Assembly: GCA_040219555.1 (NCBI GenBank)
Contig: JAVJSF010000009.1
Span: 310,001 to 374,000 of the forward strand
Direction of reading: 5' to 3'
Origin: JAVJSF01 sp040219555
Lineage (GTDB): Bacteria > Actinomycetota > Thermoleophilia > Miltoncostaeales > Miltoncostaeaceae
DNA length: 64,000 nucleotides
Shown: in pieces, positions 49,036 through 56,985 of the stretch
Layout: every line of letters starts with the position of its first letter
Position numbering within the stretch: the first letter of the stretch is position 1
Position numbers and translations under genes: made by a program
Notes under the pieces: generated by a model
The model's database searches: none
The model's input: only the letters and a program-made list of their open reading frames with translations
What the model was told of the DNA's origin: nothing

Positions 49036-50603
49036 GCGTCCTGCGCGAGGTCGCCGCGGTGATCGCGGCGCTCGGCCTGCTGGCGCTCCTGCTGGCGCCG
49101 GCCGGCATGCGCCGCTCCGAGGCGTTCCGGGGCGCGGGCCTGGCGGCGGCCGTGCTGGGCGCGGTGCTCATCCTGGTGTCCCTGATACCGGGCGACGACC
49201 TGCGCGCCGGGCTGGAGCGACTGGGCTCGCCGGCGGCCGGCGGGGCGGCGGCGGTGGGCCTCGCCGCGCTGGTGGCCGCGATGGTCGTGGGCGTCCGCGT
49301 CGTGGTGGCGCGGCCGGTGGTGTGGTTCGTCCTGCTGGCCCTCGCCCTGCCGATCCGCGTCCCGGTGAGCCTGGGCTCCCAGGACGCCAACCTCCTGCTT
49401 CCCCTCTACCTGGTCATCGCGCTGGGGGTGTTCGCGTGGCTGTGGGCCCGCGTCTCGGGCCGGGTCCCCGCCGCCGGCACCGGGCCGCGAGCGCTGGCCT
49501 GGCCGCTGGCGGCCTTCGTGGCGCTCACCGTGGTGTCGGCCGTGTGGTCGAGCGACCCGGAGGAGGCCGGGATCAAGCTGGCCTGCTTCTACATCCCGTT
49601 CGCGATCCTCTACGCCCTGGTGCTGGCGTGGTGGCCGCACGCGCAGGCCCTGCGGGCGCTGGTGATCGTCACCCTGGCCGGCGGGGTGGTGGCCGCCACG
49701 ATGGCGCTGTGGCAGTTCTACTCGGGCGACCTGTGGTGGAACGCCACCCTGCAGCAGGCCAACGTCTACAGCCGCTTCTTCCGGGTCAACGGCTTCTTCT
49801 TCGACCCCAACATCCTGGGCCGCTACCTGGCGCTGGGGATCCTGGTGGCGGTGGCGGTGGCCTGGGTGCGCCGCGGGAACCGCGACCTGGCCCTGCTGGG
49901 CGGCGCCGCGGCGATCATGGCCGCCGGCCTCTTCGTCACCTACTCCCGTTCGAGCACGCTGATGCTGATGCTCGGACTGGCGCTCCTTGGCGCACGGGCC
50001 GTGGGCGCGCGGCGGGCCCTGGGGGTCGCCGCCGCACTCCTGATCGTGATCGGCGGCATCACGCTGGCCGCCAGCGGCAACGTGCGCGAGGCGGCGACCG
50101 ACCTCGATCGCCTGGAGCGCGTCAGCGAGGGGCGCTTCGACCTGATGCGGGGCGGTCTGACCATCTGGCGCGACGATCCCGTGCTGGGGACGGGGGTCGG
50201 GGGCTTCGCGCGGGAGTTCGCCGACAACCTGACCGACACCGAGCGTGCCAGGATCCGCGTGGTGATCTCCCACAACACCCCCGTCACGGTGCTGAGCGAG
50301 GTCGGCCTGGTGGGCTTCGCGCTGTTCCTCTGGCTGCTGGTGGGCGCCGGCTGGTCCGTCGTGCGCGGCTCGCGCGCCCAGGGCGGTGACGCCGGCTGGG
50401 CGCGCTGGACCGCGGGGGCGATCCTGCTGGGGATCGTCGTGCACAGCCTGTTCTACGCGGCACTGTTCGAGGACCCGTTCGTCTGGGTGCTGGGGGCCGG
50501 GGCGTGCGCGCTGGCCGCCCTCCCTTCGCAGGCGGGGACGGGTGACCGCGACCAGGAAGCGGGCGGCGCGCCGGCCGGCGAGGCCGCGGGGGCGCAGGCG
50601 TGA
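49032..50603 (+). CDS. O-antigen ligase/polymerase-like membrane protein (Wzy_C)
   Basis: The 523-residue protein has about 12 membrane helices and a large periplasmic-type loop. The Wzy_C pattern is seen in FFDPNILGRYLALGI, FVTYSRSSTLMLM and DPVLGTGVGGFA followed by SHNTPVTVLSEVGLVGFALF, with the conserved His of the H-N segment. In Gram-negatives these are WaaL ligases or Wzy polymerases; in actinobacteria they may polymerise or ligate lipid-linked glycans to wall or lipid acceptors. It overlaps the GT4 gene downstream (GTGA). Confidence 0.88.
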   Translation: MSVLREVAAVIAALGLLALLLAPAGMRRSEAFRGAGLAAAVLGAVLILVSLIPGDDLRAGLERLGSPAAGGAAAVGLAALVAAMVVGVRVVVARPVVWFVLLALALPIRVPVSLGSQDANLLLPLYLVIALGVFAWLWARVSGRVPAAGTGPRALAWPLAAFVALTVVSAVWSSDPEEAGIKLACFYIPFAILYALVLAWWPHAQALRALVIVTLAGGVVAATMALWQFYSGDLWWNATLQQANVYSRFFRVNGFFFDPNILGRYLALGILVAVAVAWVRRGNRDLALLGGAAAIMAAGLFVTYSRSSTLMLMLGLALLGARAVGARRALGVAAALLIVIGGITLAASGNVREAATDLDRLERVSEGRFDLMRGGLTIWRDDPVLGTGVGGFAREFADNLTDTERARIRVVISHNTPVTVLSEVGLVGFALFLWLLVGAGWSVVRGSRAQGGDAGWARWTAGAILLGIVVHSLFYAALFEDPFVWVLGAGACALAALPSQAGTGDRDQEAGGAPAGEAAGAQA

Positions 50604-51769
50604 GCACCACCCTCGCGCCCGACCGGGAGGCGGCCACGGTGGTGGAGCGCGCGCAGGTGCCCGAGAGCCTGCCCGTCGCACAGCGCGACGGGGACGGGCC
50701 GGCGCCCCTCAAGGTGCTGTGCGTCAGCAACATGTGGCCGGGCGAGGGCGACCCGGACTTCGGCTCATTCGTGCGCGACATGTGCGACGCGCTGGAGGGC
50801 GAGGACTGCGAGGTGGACACCGCGGTCATCGATCGCCGCGGGGGCGGCGCGCTGCGCTCGGTGCGCAAGTACCTGCGGCTGCTGGCGGACGCCGTCCTCC
50901 AGGCCCGCGGCGCGGATGTGATCTACGCGCACTACCTGTTCCCCACGGGGGCCATCGCGGCCCTGGCCGGCCGCCTGTCGGGGACGCCGGTGGTGCTGAC
51001 CGCGCACGGCCAGGACGTGGCCAATCTGCGCCGGCGACCGCTGCGGACGGCGAGTGCCCCGGGGGTACGGCGGGCCGCCGCGGTGATCGCCGTGTCGGGC
51101 TACCTGGCCGAGCGCCTGCGGGAGTCGGGGCTGCGGCCGGCGCGCCTGGAGGTGATCGACATGGGCGTCGACATGGCCGCCTTCACGCCGGGCGACCGTG
51201 CGCAGGCACGGGCGCGGCTGGGGATCGCCGGCGACGGCCCGCTGGTGCTGGCGGTCGGCGGCCTGACGGCGCGCAAGAACCCGCTCACGCTGCTGCAGGC
51301 CGTGGCGCGCCTGCGCATCGGCCGCCCCGGCGCGCGCCTGGCACTGGTGGGAGACGGGCCGCTGCGCGACACCGTGGAGGCCGGGGTGCGCCACCTGCTG
51401 CTGGAGGATGCGGTGATCCGCACCGGAGCCATCCCGCACGATCAGGTGGCCGACTGGGTGGCCGCGGCCGACGTGCTGGCGATGGTCAGCCGGGTGGAGC
51501 CGCTGGGGGTGGCGGTGCTGGAGGCACTGGCCGGCGGCCGGCCGGCGGTGGTGACGGCGGTCGGCGGGGCGCGGGAGGTGCTGCCGGCGCCCGGGTGCGG
51601 GCGGGTGGTGGAGCCGGGCGATCCGCGCGCGATCGCCGACGCCCTCGATGCCGTGCTGGCCGAGCCGCCCGATCCCGGGACCTGCCGGGCGGCGGCCGAG
51701 CCGCACGCCCTCAGCCGGCAGGCCGGCCGGGTGGCGGCCCTGCTGCGGGAGGCCGCGGCGAGGGAATAG
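50600..51769 (+). CDS. Glycosyltransferase family 4
   Basis: The 389-residue GT-B enzyme has LKVLCVSNMWPGEGDPDFGSFV at the N-terminal domain, VVLTAHGQDVANLRRR, a GGLTARKNPLTLLQAVARLR segment at the C-terminal Rossmann domain, HDQVADWVAAADVLAMVS and the donor-binding EPLGVAVLEALAGGRPAV. It ends the rightward glycan arm. Its last 59 bases overlap the end of an opposite-strand hypothetical gene. Confidence 0.9.
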   Translation: MSTTLAPDREAATVVERAQVPESLPVAQRDGDGPAPLKVLCVSNMWPGEGDPDFGSFVRDMCDALEGEDCEVDTAVIDRRGGGALRSVRKYLRLLADAVLQARGADVIYAHYLFPTGAIAALAGRLSGTPVVLTAHGQDVANLRRRPLRTASAPGVRRAAAVIAVSGYLAERLRESGLRPARLEVIDMGVDMAAFTPGDRAQARARLGIAGDGPLVLAVGGLTARKNPLTLLQAVARLRIGRPGARLALVGDGPLRDTVEAGVRHLLLEDAVIRTGAIPHDQVADWVAAADVLAMVSRVEPLGVAVLEALAGGRPAVVTAVGGAREVLPAPGCGRVVEPGDPRAIADALDAVLAEPPDPGTCRAAAEPHALSRQAGRVAALLREAAARE

Positions 51770-52595
51770 GGGCCGGCGGGTACGCGGGAAGGCGGCGGAT
51801 GGGACCGGGCTGGGGTCCCCGCACGCCGGCGTCGTGGAGATCCACGTACCGATCCCCGCAGTCGAGCCGTGCGTGGCGACGCGATCGACCTCGCCACCCG
51901 GTGCTCTCGGTCACGGTGATGTCTCCACGAAGGGCTGCGGTGAGGATGTCGCGGACCCCTCGCCGCCACGGCGTGAAGTCGGCTGCGACGACCTCGTCGC
52001 ACGGGGATTTCAGAGTCAGGATGGGGTCCGGCAGGTCGTCGACCAGCGGCCGGATCTCCACCTCGCCATCCGGACTCTCGTCGACGTCGATGTAGACGCT
52101 TGCGGCGGCGTCGGACCCTTCGGGCGGGTCGACGTTGATCCCGACGCTGCGCCGCGGGACATCGTCATCCGCCAGCTGCCAGCCGAAGTGCTCCGCGGTC
52201 ACCACCGCCTCCACGCCCTCGGAGGCGACGGCATCAGCGACAAGGCCCAGCACGTCCTCGGCAGTCGGCTCCGCAGGGTCGGCGTCCACGATCGCCGAGA
52301 GGGCGATGTCCCAGACGCGAAGCGCGCGCGGCGACGAATCGGCCCCGAGAAACACCCGCTCGCAGAGACCGCCGACGAGCAACTCGACGAGCACAACGGT
52401 GTCCCAGTCCGTGGTGAGCACGGATACCGATGCCGCGCCGGCCACCGGGCGCGACGGCACCACAGTGATCTCCACACCGCGCCACGAAGGGATCGCGGTT
52501 TCGAGTATCCGCGCAGCGTGCGGGGACCGGTCGACGGTCCGCGTGATCACCTCTCGGACAGCCGCGGGGCTGGGCGGCAGCGGATCGATGGTCAC
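51711..52595 (-). CDS. Hypothetical protein in accessory patch
   Basis: The 294-residue product is acidic in its middle (VGINVDPPEGSDAAASVYID and DESPDGEVEIRPLVDDL) and Pro-rich at the C-terminus. It has no signal peptide or membrane segment and no motif I recognise. The last 20 codons are antisense to the GT4 gene, so its natural end may have been lost or shared. Codon use is less extreme at third positions than in the neighbours. It lies just downstream of a VapBC pair on the same strand and may have been gained with it. Confidence 0.5.
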   Translation of the reverse strand: MTIDPLPPSPAAVREVITRTVDRSPHAARILETAIPSWRGVEITVVPSRPVAGAASVSVLTTDWDTVVLVELLVGGLCERVFLGADSSPRALRVWDIALSAIVDADPAEPTAEDVLGLVADAVASEGVEAVVTAEHFGWQLADDDVPRRSVGINVDPPEGSDAAASVYIDVDESPDGEVEIRPLVDDLPDPILTLKSPCDEVVAADFTPWRRGVRDILTAALRGDITVTESTGWRGRSRRHARLDCGDRYVDLHDAGVRGPQPGPIRRLPAYPPAPIPSPRPPAAGPPPGRPAG

Positions 52596-52632
52596 GGGGA
52601 CGGCGCCTGGCTCGACATCGAGGGCGAGGGCG

Positions 52633-53031
52633 TCACGCGGGAACCAGATCGGTGTGCGTGAAGTCCTCGCCGACGAACAGGAGCGGCGCGTCGGCGACGC
52701 GGGCGGTGGCGTAGGTCAGGCAGCCCCCGAAGTTGAGGGCCGCCGGATGTCGGCCGCGACCGAATCGGGCGAAGGCCTCGACCGCGACGCGCCAGTGGGT
52801 GTCGGCGAAGGGGATGATCCCGATCTCGAACTCGCCCAGCAGACCGGCGACGAATGGTCGGCCGTCCTGGCCGAGGCGCGATGTCAGCACCATCCCGAGC
52901 TCGACGACGGTCGGCGCACCGATCCCCGCACGGCCGGAGGGCGCGCCGAGCGTCGCGATGATGCGCGGGCACTCCGGCTCGTCGAGGGCGACCGCGACGA
53001 GCGCCGAGGTGTCGACCACCAGCGTCGTCAC
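52633..53031 (-). CDS. vapC: PIN-domain toxin-like protein with altered active site
   Basis: This 132-residue VapC-like ribonuclease has the PIN residues Asp7 (VVDTSALVAV) and Glu44 (TVVELGMV), and a last acidic position near 122-123 (LFVGEDFTHTDL). In the usual L-N-F-G-D-C motif, the catalytic Asp is Gly103 here (ALNFGGCLTYATA), one A-to-G change from GAC. That loss should weaken or abolish Mg2+-dependent RNA cleavage. The GTG start overlaps the antitoxin stop (GTGA). The family call is firm; activity is doubtful. Confidence 0.88.
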   Translation of the reverse strand: MTTLVVDTSALVAVALDEPECPRIIATLGAPSGRAGIGAPTVVELGMVLTSRLGQDGRPFVAGLLGEFEIGIIPFADTHWRVAVEAFARFGRGRHPAALNFGGCLTYATARVADAPLLFVGEDFTHTDLVPA

Positions 53032-53300
53032 ACCCCGTCGGGTCCGTACCCGAGGATGGCATCCTCCTCGGCGCGACCGAGACGACGTCCGCGCTCGCCG
53101 GGAGGAATCTTCGGCCAGACCTCCGTCTCCAGGAAGCGTCGCGCCCGGGTCTCACGATCCTCGGAGACCACGGTGACCGACAGCCGGTCGCGCCGCTCCA
53201 CCAGCGCACGCCTGACCGCCTCGGTCTTCGTCTCGCCCGTCAACCTCGAGACCTCGGCGACCAATCGCTCGACTTCACCGTTCTTGATGTTCAGCGCCAT
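53028..53300 (-). CDS. vapB: VapB-type antitoxin
   Basis: This 90-residue protein matches the Rv0623-like VapB/PSK transcription-factor type: MALNIKNGEVERLVAEVSRL with TGETKTEAVRRALVER as the ribbon-helix-helix-like DNA-binding part, and an acidic/basic C-terminus that would wrap the toxin (WPKIPPGERGRRLG). It overlaps vapC by four bases. TAGCTT lies 6 nt before its ATG and an ACCAC-N-GTGGT inverted repeat touches the -10, so the operon is probably self-repressed. Confidence 0.88.
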   Translation of the reverse strand: MALNIKNGEVERLVAEVSRLTGETKTEAVRRALVERRDRLSVTVVSEDRETRARRFLETEVWPKIPPGERGRRLGRAEEDAILGYGPDGV

Positions 53301-53306
53301 GGTGGA

Positions 53307-53327
53307 AAGCTACCACCGTGGTGTAAA
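53307..53327 (-). promoter_or_regulatory. vapBC promoter with candidate operator
   Basis: Minus-strand TAGCTT (53312-53307) is the predicted -10, 6 nt before the ATG. An inverted repeat ACCAC-C-GTGGT spans 53312-53322 and a TTTACA occurs at 53327-53322. A repressor bound to the repeat would block the -10, as expected for VapBC autoregulation. Confidence 0.5.
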
Positions 53328-53383
53328 CGCCCGGAGTGCGGCCCCGCTGTACCGCTCTCAGCGGGGCCGCCCCGGCGGCGGGA

Positions 53384-53800
53384 TCAGCCGCCGGCGACCC
53401 GCGGGGCCTGATACTCCTCGTCGGTCACGTGGCGGCCCCACACGACGGCGCTGCCCGCCTCGTCGGCCTGCTGGATGGCGAGGTGGGTCATGAAACGCGC
53501 CGGCATCGCGCCGTGCCAGTGGTTCTCGCCGGGCGCGAAGAACACCCGGTCGCCCGGGTGGATGATGGTGGGTGACCCGCCCTCGCGCTGGCAGAGCCCG
53601 ACGCCCTCCGTGACGAAGATCGTCTGGCCGTGCGGGTGCGTGTGCCACGCCGTCCGCGCCCCGGGCGCGAAGTGGACGATGGCGGCGGCCACGGTCGAGC
53701 CGGCGGCGGGGGCGGCGACGGCGTCGAGATGGACCTCGCCGGTGAACCAGTCGGCCGGCCCCCTCTGGGTGTCGGTGCTCGACGAGCGGGTGATCTGCAT
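53384..53800 (-). CDS. Cupin-domain protein
   Basis: The 138-residue protein has a single cupin barrel. Metal-binding residues of motif 1 are in TAWHTHPHGQTIFVTEG (two His and a Gln in place of Glu), and motif 2 is PGDRVFFAPGENHWHGA with the last His. Such small cupins include quercetinase-like dioxygenases and carboxymuconolactone-linked proteins; the reaction is unknown. An SD-like GGAG precedes the ATG. It stands alone between vapBC and the acyltransferase operon, on the same strand as both. Confidence 0.82.
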   Translation of the reverse strand: MQITRSSSTDTQRGPADWFTGEVHLDAVAAPAAGSTVAAAIVHFAPGARTAWHTHPHGQTIFVTEGVGLCQREGGSPTIIHPGDRVFFAPGENHWHGAMPARFMTHLAIQQADEAGSAVVWGRHVTDEEYQAPRVAGG

Positions 53801-53885
53801 GGCGTGCTCCGTGGGTCCTCGGGTGCCGGCGGCCGGGGCGCGCGGCGCGCGATCCCGGCGGGGCGACGATACCGGCAGCGGGCGG

Positions 53886-55778
53886 TCAGCCCAGGGCGTC
53901 GGCGATGGTGCGCGCGTACAGGCGCGCCCCGCGCGGGTTGGTGTGCACGCCGTCCGCCAGCAGGTCGTCGCCCGCGGCCACTGTGCTCCAATCCGCCAGC
54001 ACCACGTTGTCGCGCCGCGCCGCCGCCTCGGTCAGCGCGCGGTTCACGTCCTCCTCCCAGGGCCGGTCGACGCGGACGTTCACCAGCACCACCCGCGGCA
54101 CCCCCGACAGCTCGCGCAGCAGTCCGGTCAACCCGTCACCGGGCACGACGCCGTTGGTCCCGAGGTGCAGCACCACCGGCGTCCCGCGCGGCAGGCCGCG
54201 CAGGCGCCCGCGCACGGTGTCGGCACCCTCGGGGAACTGGCGCGACACCGCCGCGTCCACGACGGCCCGGCGGCCGAGATGCCGCTCCACCGCCCCCCGG
54301 GCGCCGAGCATCACCGAGTCGCCCACCATCAGCACCGGCGGCCGCCACGTCGCCACCGCGTCCCGGCGTACGTGGGGCGGCCGCGGGTCGGGCGGGGGCA
54401 CCGCGGGCGGCACCAGCGGCCGGCGGCCGCGCTGGAACGGCCCGCGCGCGCCGGGGGCGGCCGGATCGACCTCGGCCAACTCCATCGGACCCACCGCCGA
54501 GGCCACCCCCGTGATGCCGGGCACCACGGGGGACGAGGCCGGCAGGAACGCGATGGCGGCCACCAGCCCCACCGCCGCCGATCCGGCCACCGCGGTTCCG
54601 GCCAGGCGCACGGGGCGGCGCAGCGCGTCGAGCCGGCCCCGCACGGCGGCCACCGTCCCGCCGAACCCGAGCCGGCGGATGGGCCGCTCCACGTAGCGGT
54701 AGGAGAGCGCGGCGGCGGCCGCCATCAGGCCCACCTGGAGGGCCACCAGCGCCGGCCCCTCCAGGGGGACGTCCACACCCGGGCGGGTCAGCATGATCAC
54801 CGGCCAGTGCCACAGGTAGAGGGCGTAGCTGCGCAGGCCGATCCACACGAGCGGGCCCCAGGCGAAGGCCCGCCCCAGGCGCGTGTCGGGGTGCGCCACC
54901 ACGGCCACCAGGCCGGCGGTGGCCAGGGCGATCGCCAGGAAGCCGCCCTGGTAGAGCGCCCGGTCGGTGTCGCCCAGGAACAGCAGGCCGGCCACCACCA
55001 CGCCCAGGCATGCCACGCCCAGCAGCTCGCGGTGCCGGCGCGCCGCCGCACGCGCGCGGCTGCCGCGGGCCACGCGGTCCACCGCCGGCACCACGAACGC
55101 CAGGGCCACCCCCGCCAGCAGCCCCACCGCGCGCGTGTCGGTGCCGTAGTACACCCGCGAGGGGTCCGCGGCCGGCTGCCACAGCACCCACGCCAGCGCC
55201 GTCGAGGCCGCCATCGCCGCGAGCACCCAGCCCAGGACGACGCCGCGCCGGGCGAACAGCAGCCCGGCCACGAGAAGTGGCGGCCACAGCAGGTAGAACT
55301 GCTCCTCCACGGCCAGCGACCACAGGTGCAGGAACACCGACGGCCGGCCGAACTGCTCGAAGTACGGCACGTCGGCCGCGATGAAGTACCAGTTGGCCAC
55401 GTAGGCCAGCGAGGCCACCAGCGCCCCGCGCACGCGCGCCACCTCGCCCGGGTGCAGCACCACCATGACGGCCATCACCACCAGCAGCATCACCAGCAGC
55501 GCCGGCAGCAGCCGCACCGCCCGCCGGCCCCAGAAGCGCAGCAGGTCGATGTGCCCGTGGAAGGAGTGCTCGGCCAGCAGCAGCGAGGTGATCAGGTACC
55601 CGCTGATGACCAGGAAGACGTCGACGCCGAGGAACCCGCCCGGCAGCCATCCCGCCCCCAGGTGGTAGACCACGACGGCGAGGACGGCCAGCGCGCGCAG
55701 GCCGTCGACGCCCGGCATGTACCTCAGCCGGGGGGCGCCCCCGCCCGCGGCCGCCGTGGGGCGTTCTGATCCCGCCAC
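53886..55778 (-). CDS. Acyltransferase-3 fused to SGNH hydrolase domain (OafA/OatA-like)
   Basis: This 630-residue protein has an acyltransferase-3 membrane domain (YMPGVDGLRALAVLAVVVYH with the conserved His, FFLVISGY-like DVFLVISGYLITSLLL, RFWGRRAVRLLPALL and FLHLWSLAVEEQFYLLWP, about 10 helices). It ends in an SGNH domain at about residues 435-630 with MVGDSVMLGARG (nucleophile Ser), LHLGTNGVV and DGVHTNPRG (catalytic Asp-His). Such fusions O-acetylate peptidoglycan or surface sugars. GTG at 55778 is chosen to keep the start of the first helix segment; ATG 55718 is shorter. It is 13 nt after the ATP-grasp gene. Confidence 0.9.
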   Translation of the reverse strand: MAGSERPTAAAGGGAPRLRYMPGVDGLRALAVLAVVVYHLGAGWLPGGFLGVDVFLVISGYLITSLLLAEHSFHGHIDLLRFWGRRAVRLLPALLVMLLVVMAVMVVLHPGEVARVRGALVASLAYVANWYFIAADVPYFEQFGRPSVFLHLWSLAVEEQFYLLWPPLLVAGLLFARRGVVLGWVLAAMAASTALAWVLWQPAADPSRVYYGTDTRAVGLLAGVALAFVVPAVDRVARGSRARAAARRHRELLGVACLGVVVAGLLFLGDTDRALYQGGFLAIALATAGLVAVVAHPDTRLGRAFAWGPLVWIGLRSYALYLWHWPVIMLTRPGVDVPLEGPALVALQVGLMAAAAALSYRYVERPIRRLGFGGTVAAVRGRLDALRRPVRLAGTAVAGSAAVGLVAAIAFLPASSPVVPGITGVASAVGPMELAEVDPAAPGARGPFQRGRRPLVPPAVPPPDPRPPHVRRDAVATWRPPVLMVGDSVMLGARGAVERHLGRRAVVDAAVSRQFPEGADTVRGRLRGLPRGTPVVLHLGTNGVVPGDGLTGLLRELSGVPRVVLVNVRVDRPWEEDVNRALTEAAARRDNVVLADWSTVAAGDDLLADGVHTNPRGARLYARTIADALG

Positions 55779-55791
55779 CCCACCGTCCCCA

Positions 55792-56985
55792 TCACCCGCC
55801 GCGCCGGCGGGCCAGCTTGCCGGCGATGGCGCGCATCTGGCGGGTGGTCTGCCCGATGCCCGGCCGCAGGTCGCGCAGGTCCCAGACGCCCTCACGGATG
55901 GGCGGGCGCAGGGTCTTCAGCAGTTCGGGCACGGTCCACTGCCCGCGGCGGATCTCGCCCACGGCCGCGCCCACATGCCGCGTGGCCAGCACCCAGCGCA
56001 AGCCGTCGCGATGCCCCTCCGGCCACTGGCGAGGGGAGCCGATGGCATCCAGGTAGCAGGCCAGCGGCAGGTTGACCCCGACCGCCGTGGCCAGTCCCAC
56101 CCACAGCCAGGAGCGCGTGTTCACCTCGATCAGGTGGTCGCGCCCGTCGCGGGGGTCGCGCTTGGTCTCGAGCTGGGAGATGCCCTGGAAATCGAGCTCA
56201 TCCAGCAGCGCGTGACAGCGCTCGGCGTACTCGGGGTCCCAGTGCGACTCGGCCGAGCGGCCGGTGCCGAAGCGGGTCGGGTACTGGCGGAGCTTGCGCC
56301 CCGTGAACGAGGCCCAGCGCTCCCCGCCGGCGCCGCGGTAGCTGCCGAGGCTCCAGATCAGCTCGTCGCCGCCCGGGATGACCTCGCTCATCTGCGGCTC
56401 GTACGGGGCCGCCAGCTCCCAGTTGCGCCGCAACTCCTCGACGTCGTGGCACTCCAGGACCTGCGTCTTGAAGCGCTTGCGGAAGTCGGGCGACAGACGC
56501 GGCTTGAGGATGACGGGGAAGCGCATGTCGGCCGAGAGGGCCACGGCGTCGGCCGCGTCGGCCGGCTCGACGGTGAGGGGCACCGGGAAGCCGATGGCGC
56601 GCGCGGCGGCGTGCTGGCCGCTCTTGTCCATGGTGCGCTCCATGCGCTCCCACGGACTCCACGGCCGGTGGAAGAACTGCGCCACCGCGTCCTCGTGCGG
56701 GCCCAGGGCGCCGATGGCCTCGTCGTGGGTGGGGAACAGCACCCCCTTCGCGGGCAGGGTGCGGCCCAGGTTGAGGACGTCCTCGGTGAAGCCCTCGGGG
56801 TCGGCCAGCGCGTCGCGGGTGAACCAGGGGGTCACCCAGCGCGACAGCAGGCCCAGCGCGCGCGGGTCGTGGTCGCAGGCGATGACCGGGATCCCCAGGC
56901 GCCCCAGGCTGCGGATGATGGCCACCGAGTTGGGGCCCGATGCCTGCAGCACCACCGCCGGGTTGACGTACGGCCCCTCGCTCAT
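55792..56985 (-). CDS. ATP-grasp family ligase-like protein
   Basis: The 397-residue protein has an N-terminal Rossmann-like part (VVLQASGPNSVAIIRSLGRLG), then LFPTHDEAIGALGPHEDAV, MDKSGQHAAARAIGFPVP and FPVILKPRLSP (ATP-binding Lys), and the metal-binding LIEVNTRSWLWVGLATAVG. It resembles ATP-grasp enzymes near carbamoyl-phosphate synthase-like sequences in surface-sugar clusters, which often ligate an amino acid or acid to a sugar. The start overlaps the lipoyl-NeuD fusion stop (ATGA). The acceptor and acid substrate are unknown. Confidence 0.85.
   Translation of the reverse strand: MSEGPYVNPAVVLQASGPNSVAIIRSLGRLGIPVIACDHDPRALGLLSRWVTPWFTRDALADPEGFTEDVLNLGRTLPAKGVLFPTHDEAIGALGPHEDAVAQFFHRPWSPWERMERTMDKSGQHAAARAIGFPVPLTVEPADAADAVALSADMRFPVILKPRLSPDFRKRFKTQVLECHDVEELRRNWELAAPYEPQMSEVIPGGDELIWSLGSYRGAGGERWASFTGRKLRQYPTRFGTGRSAESHWDPEYAERCHALLDELDFQGISQLETKRDPRDGRDHLIEVNTRSWLWVGLATAVGVNLPLACYLDAIGSPRQWPEGHRDGLRWVLATRHVGAAVGEIRRGQWTVPELLKTLRPPIREGVWDLRDLRPGIGQTTRQMRAIAGKLARRRGG

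Noticed and set aside
51711..53300. The accessory patch considered as part of a prophage or integrative element
   Set aside because: No integrase, transposase, att-like repeat or tRNA end is visible; only a toxin-antitoxin pair and one hypothetical gene are present.
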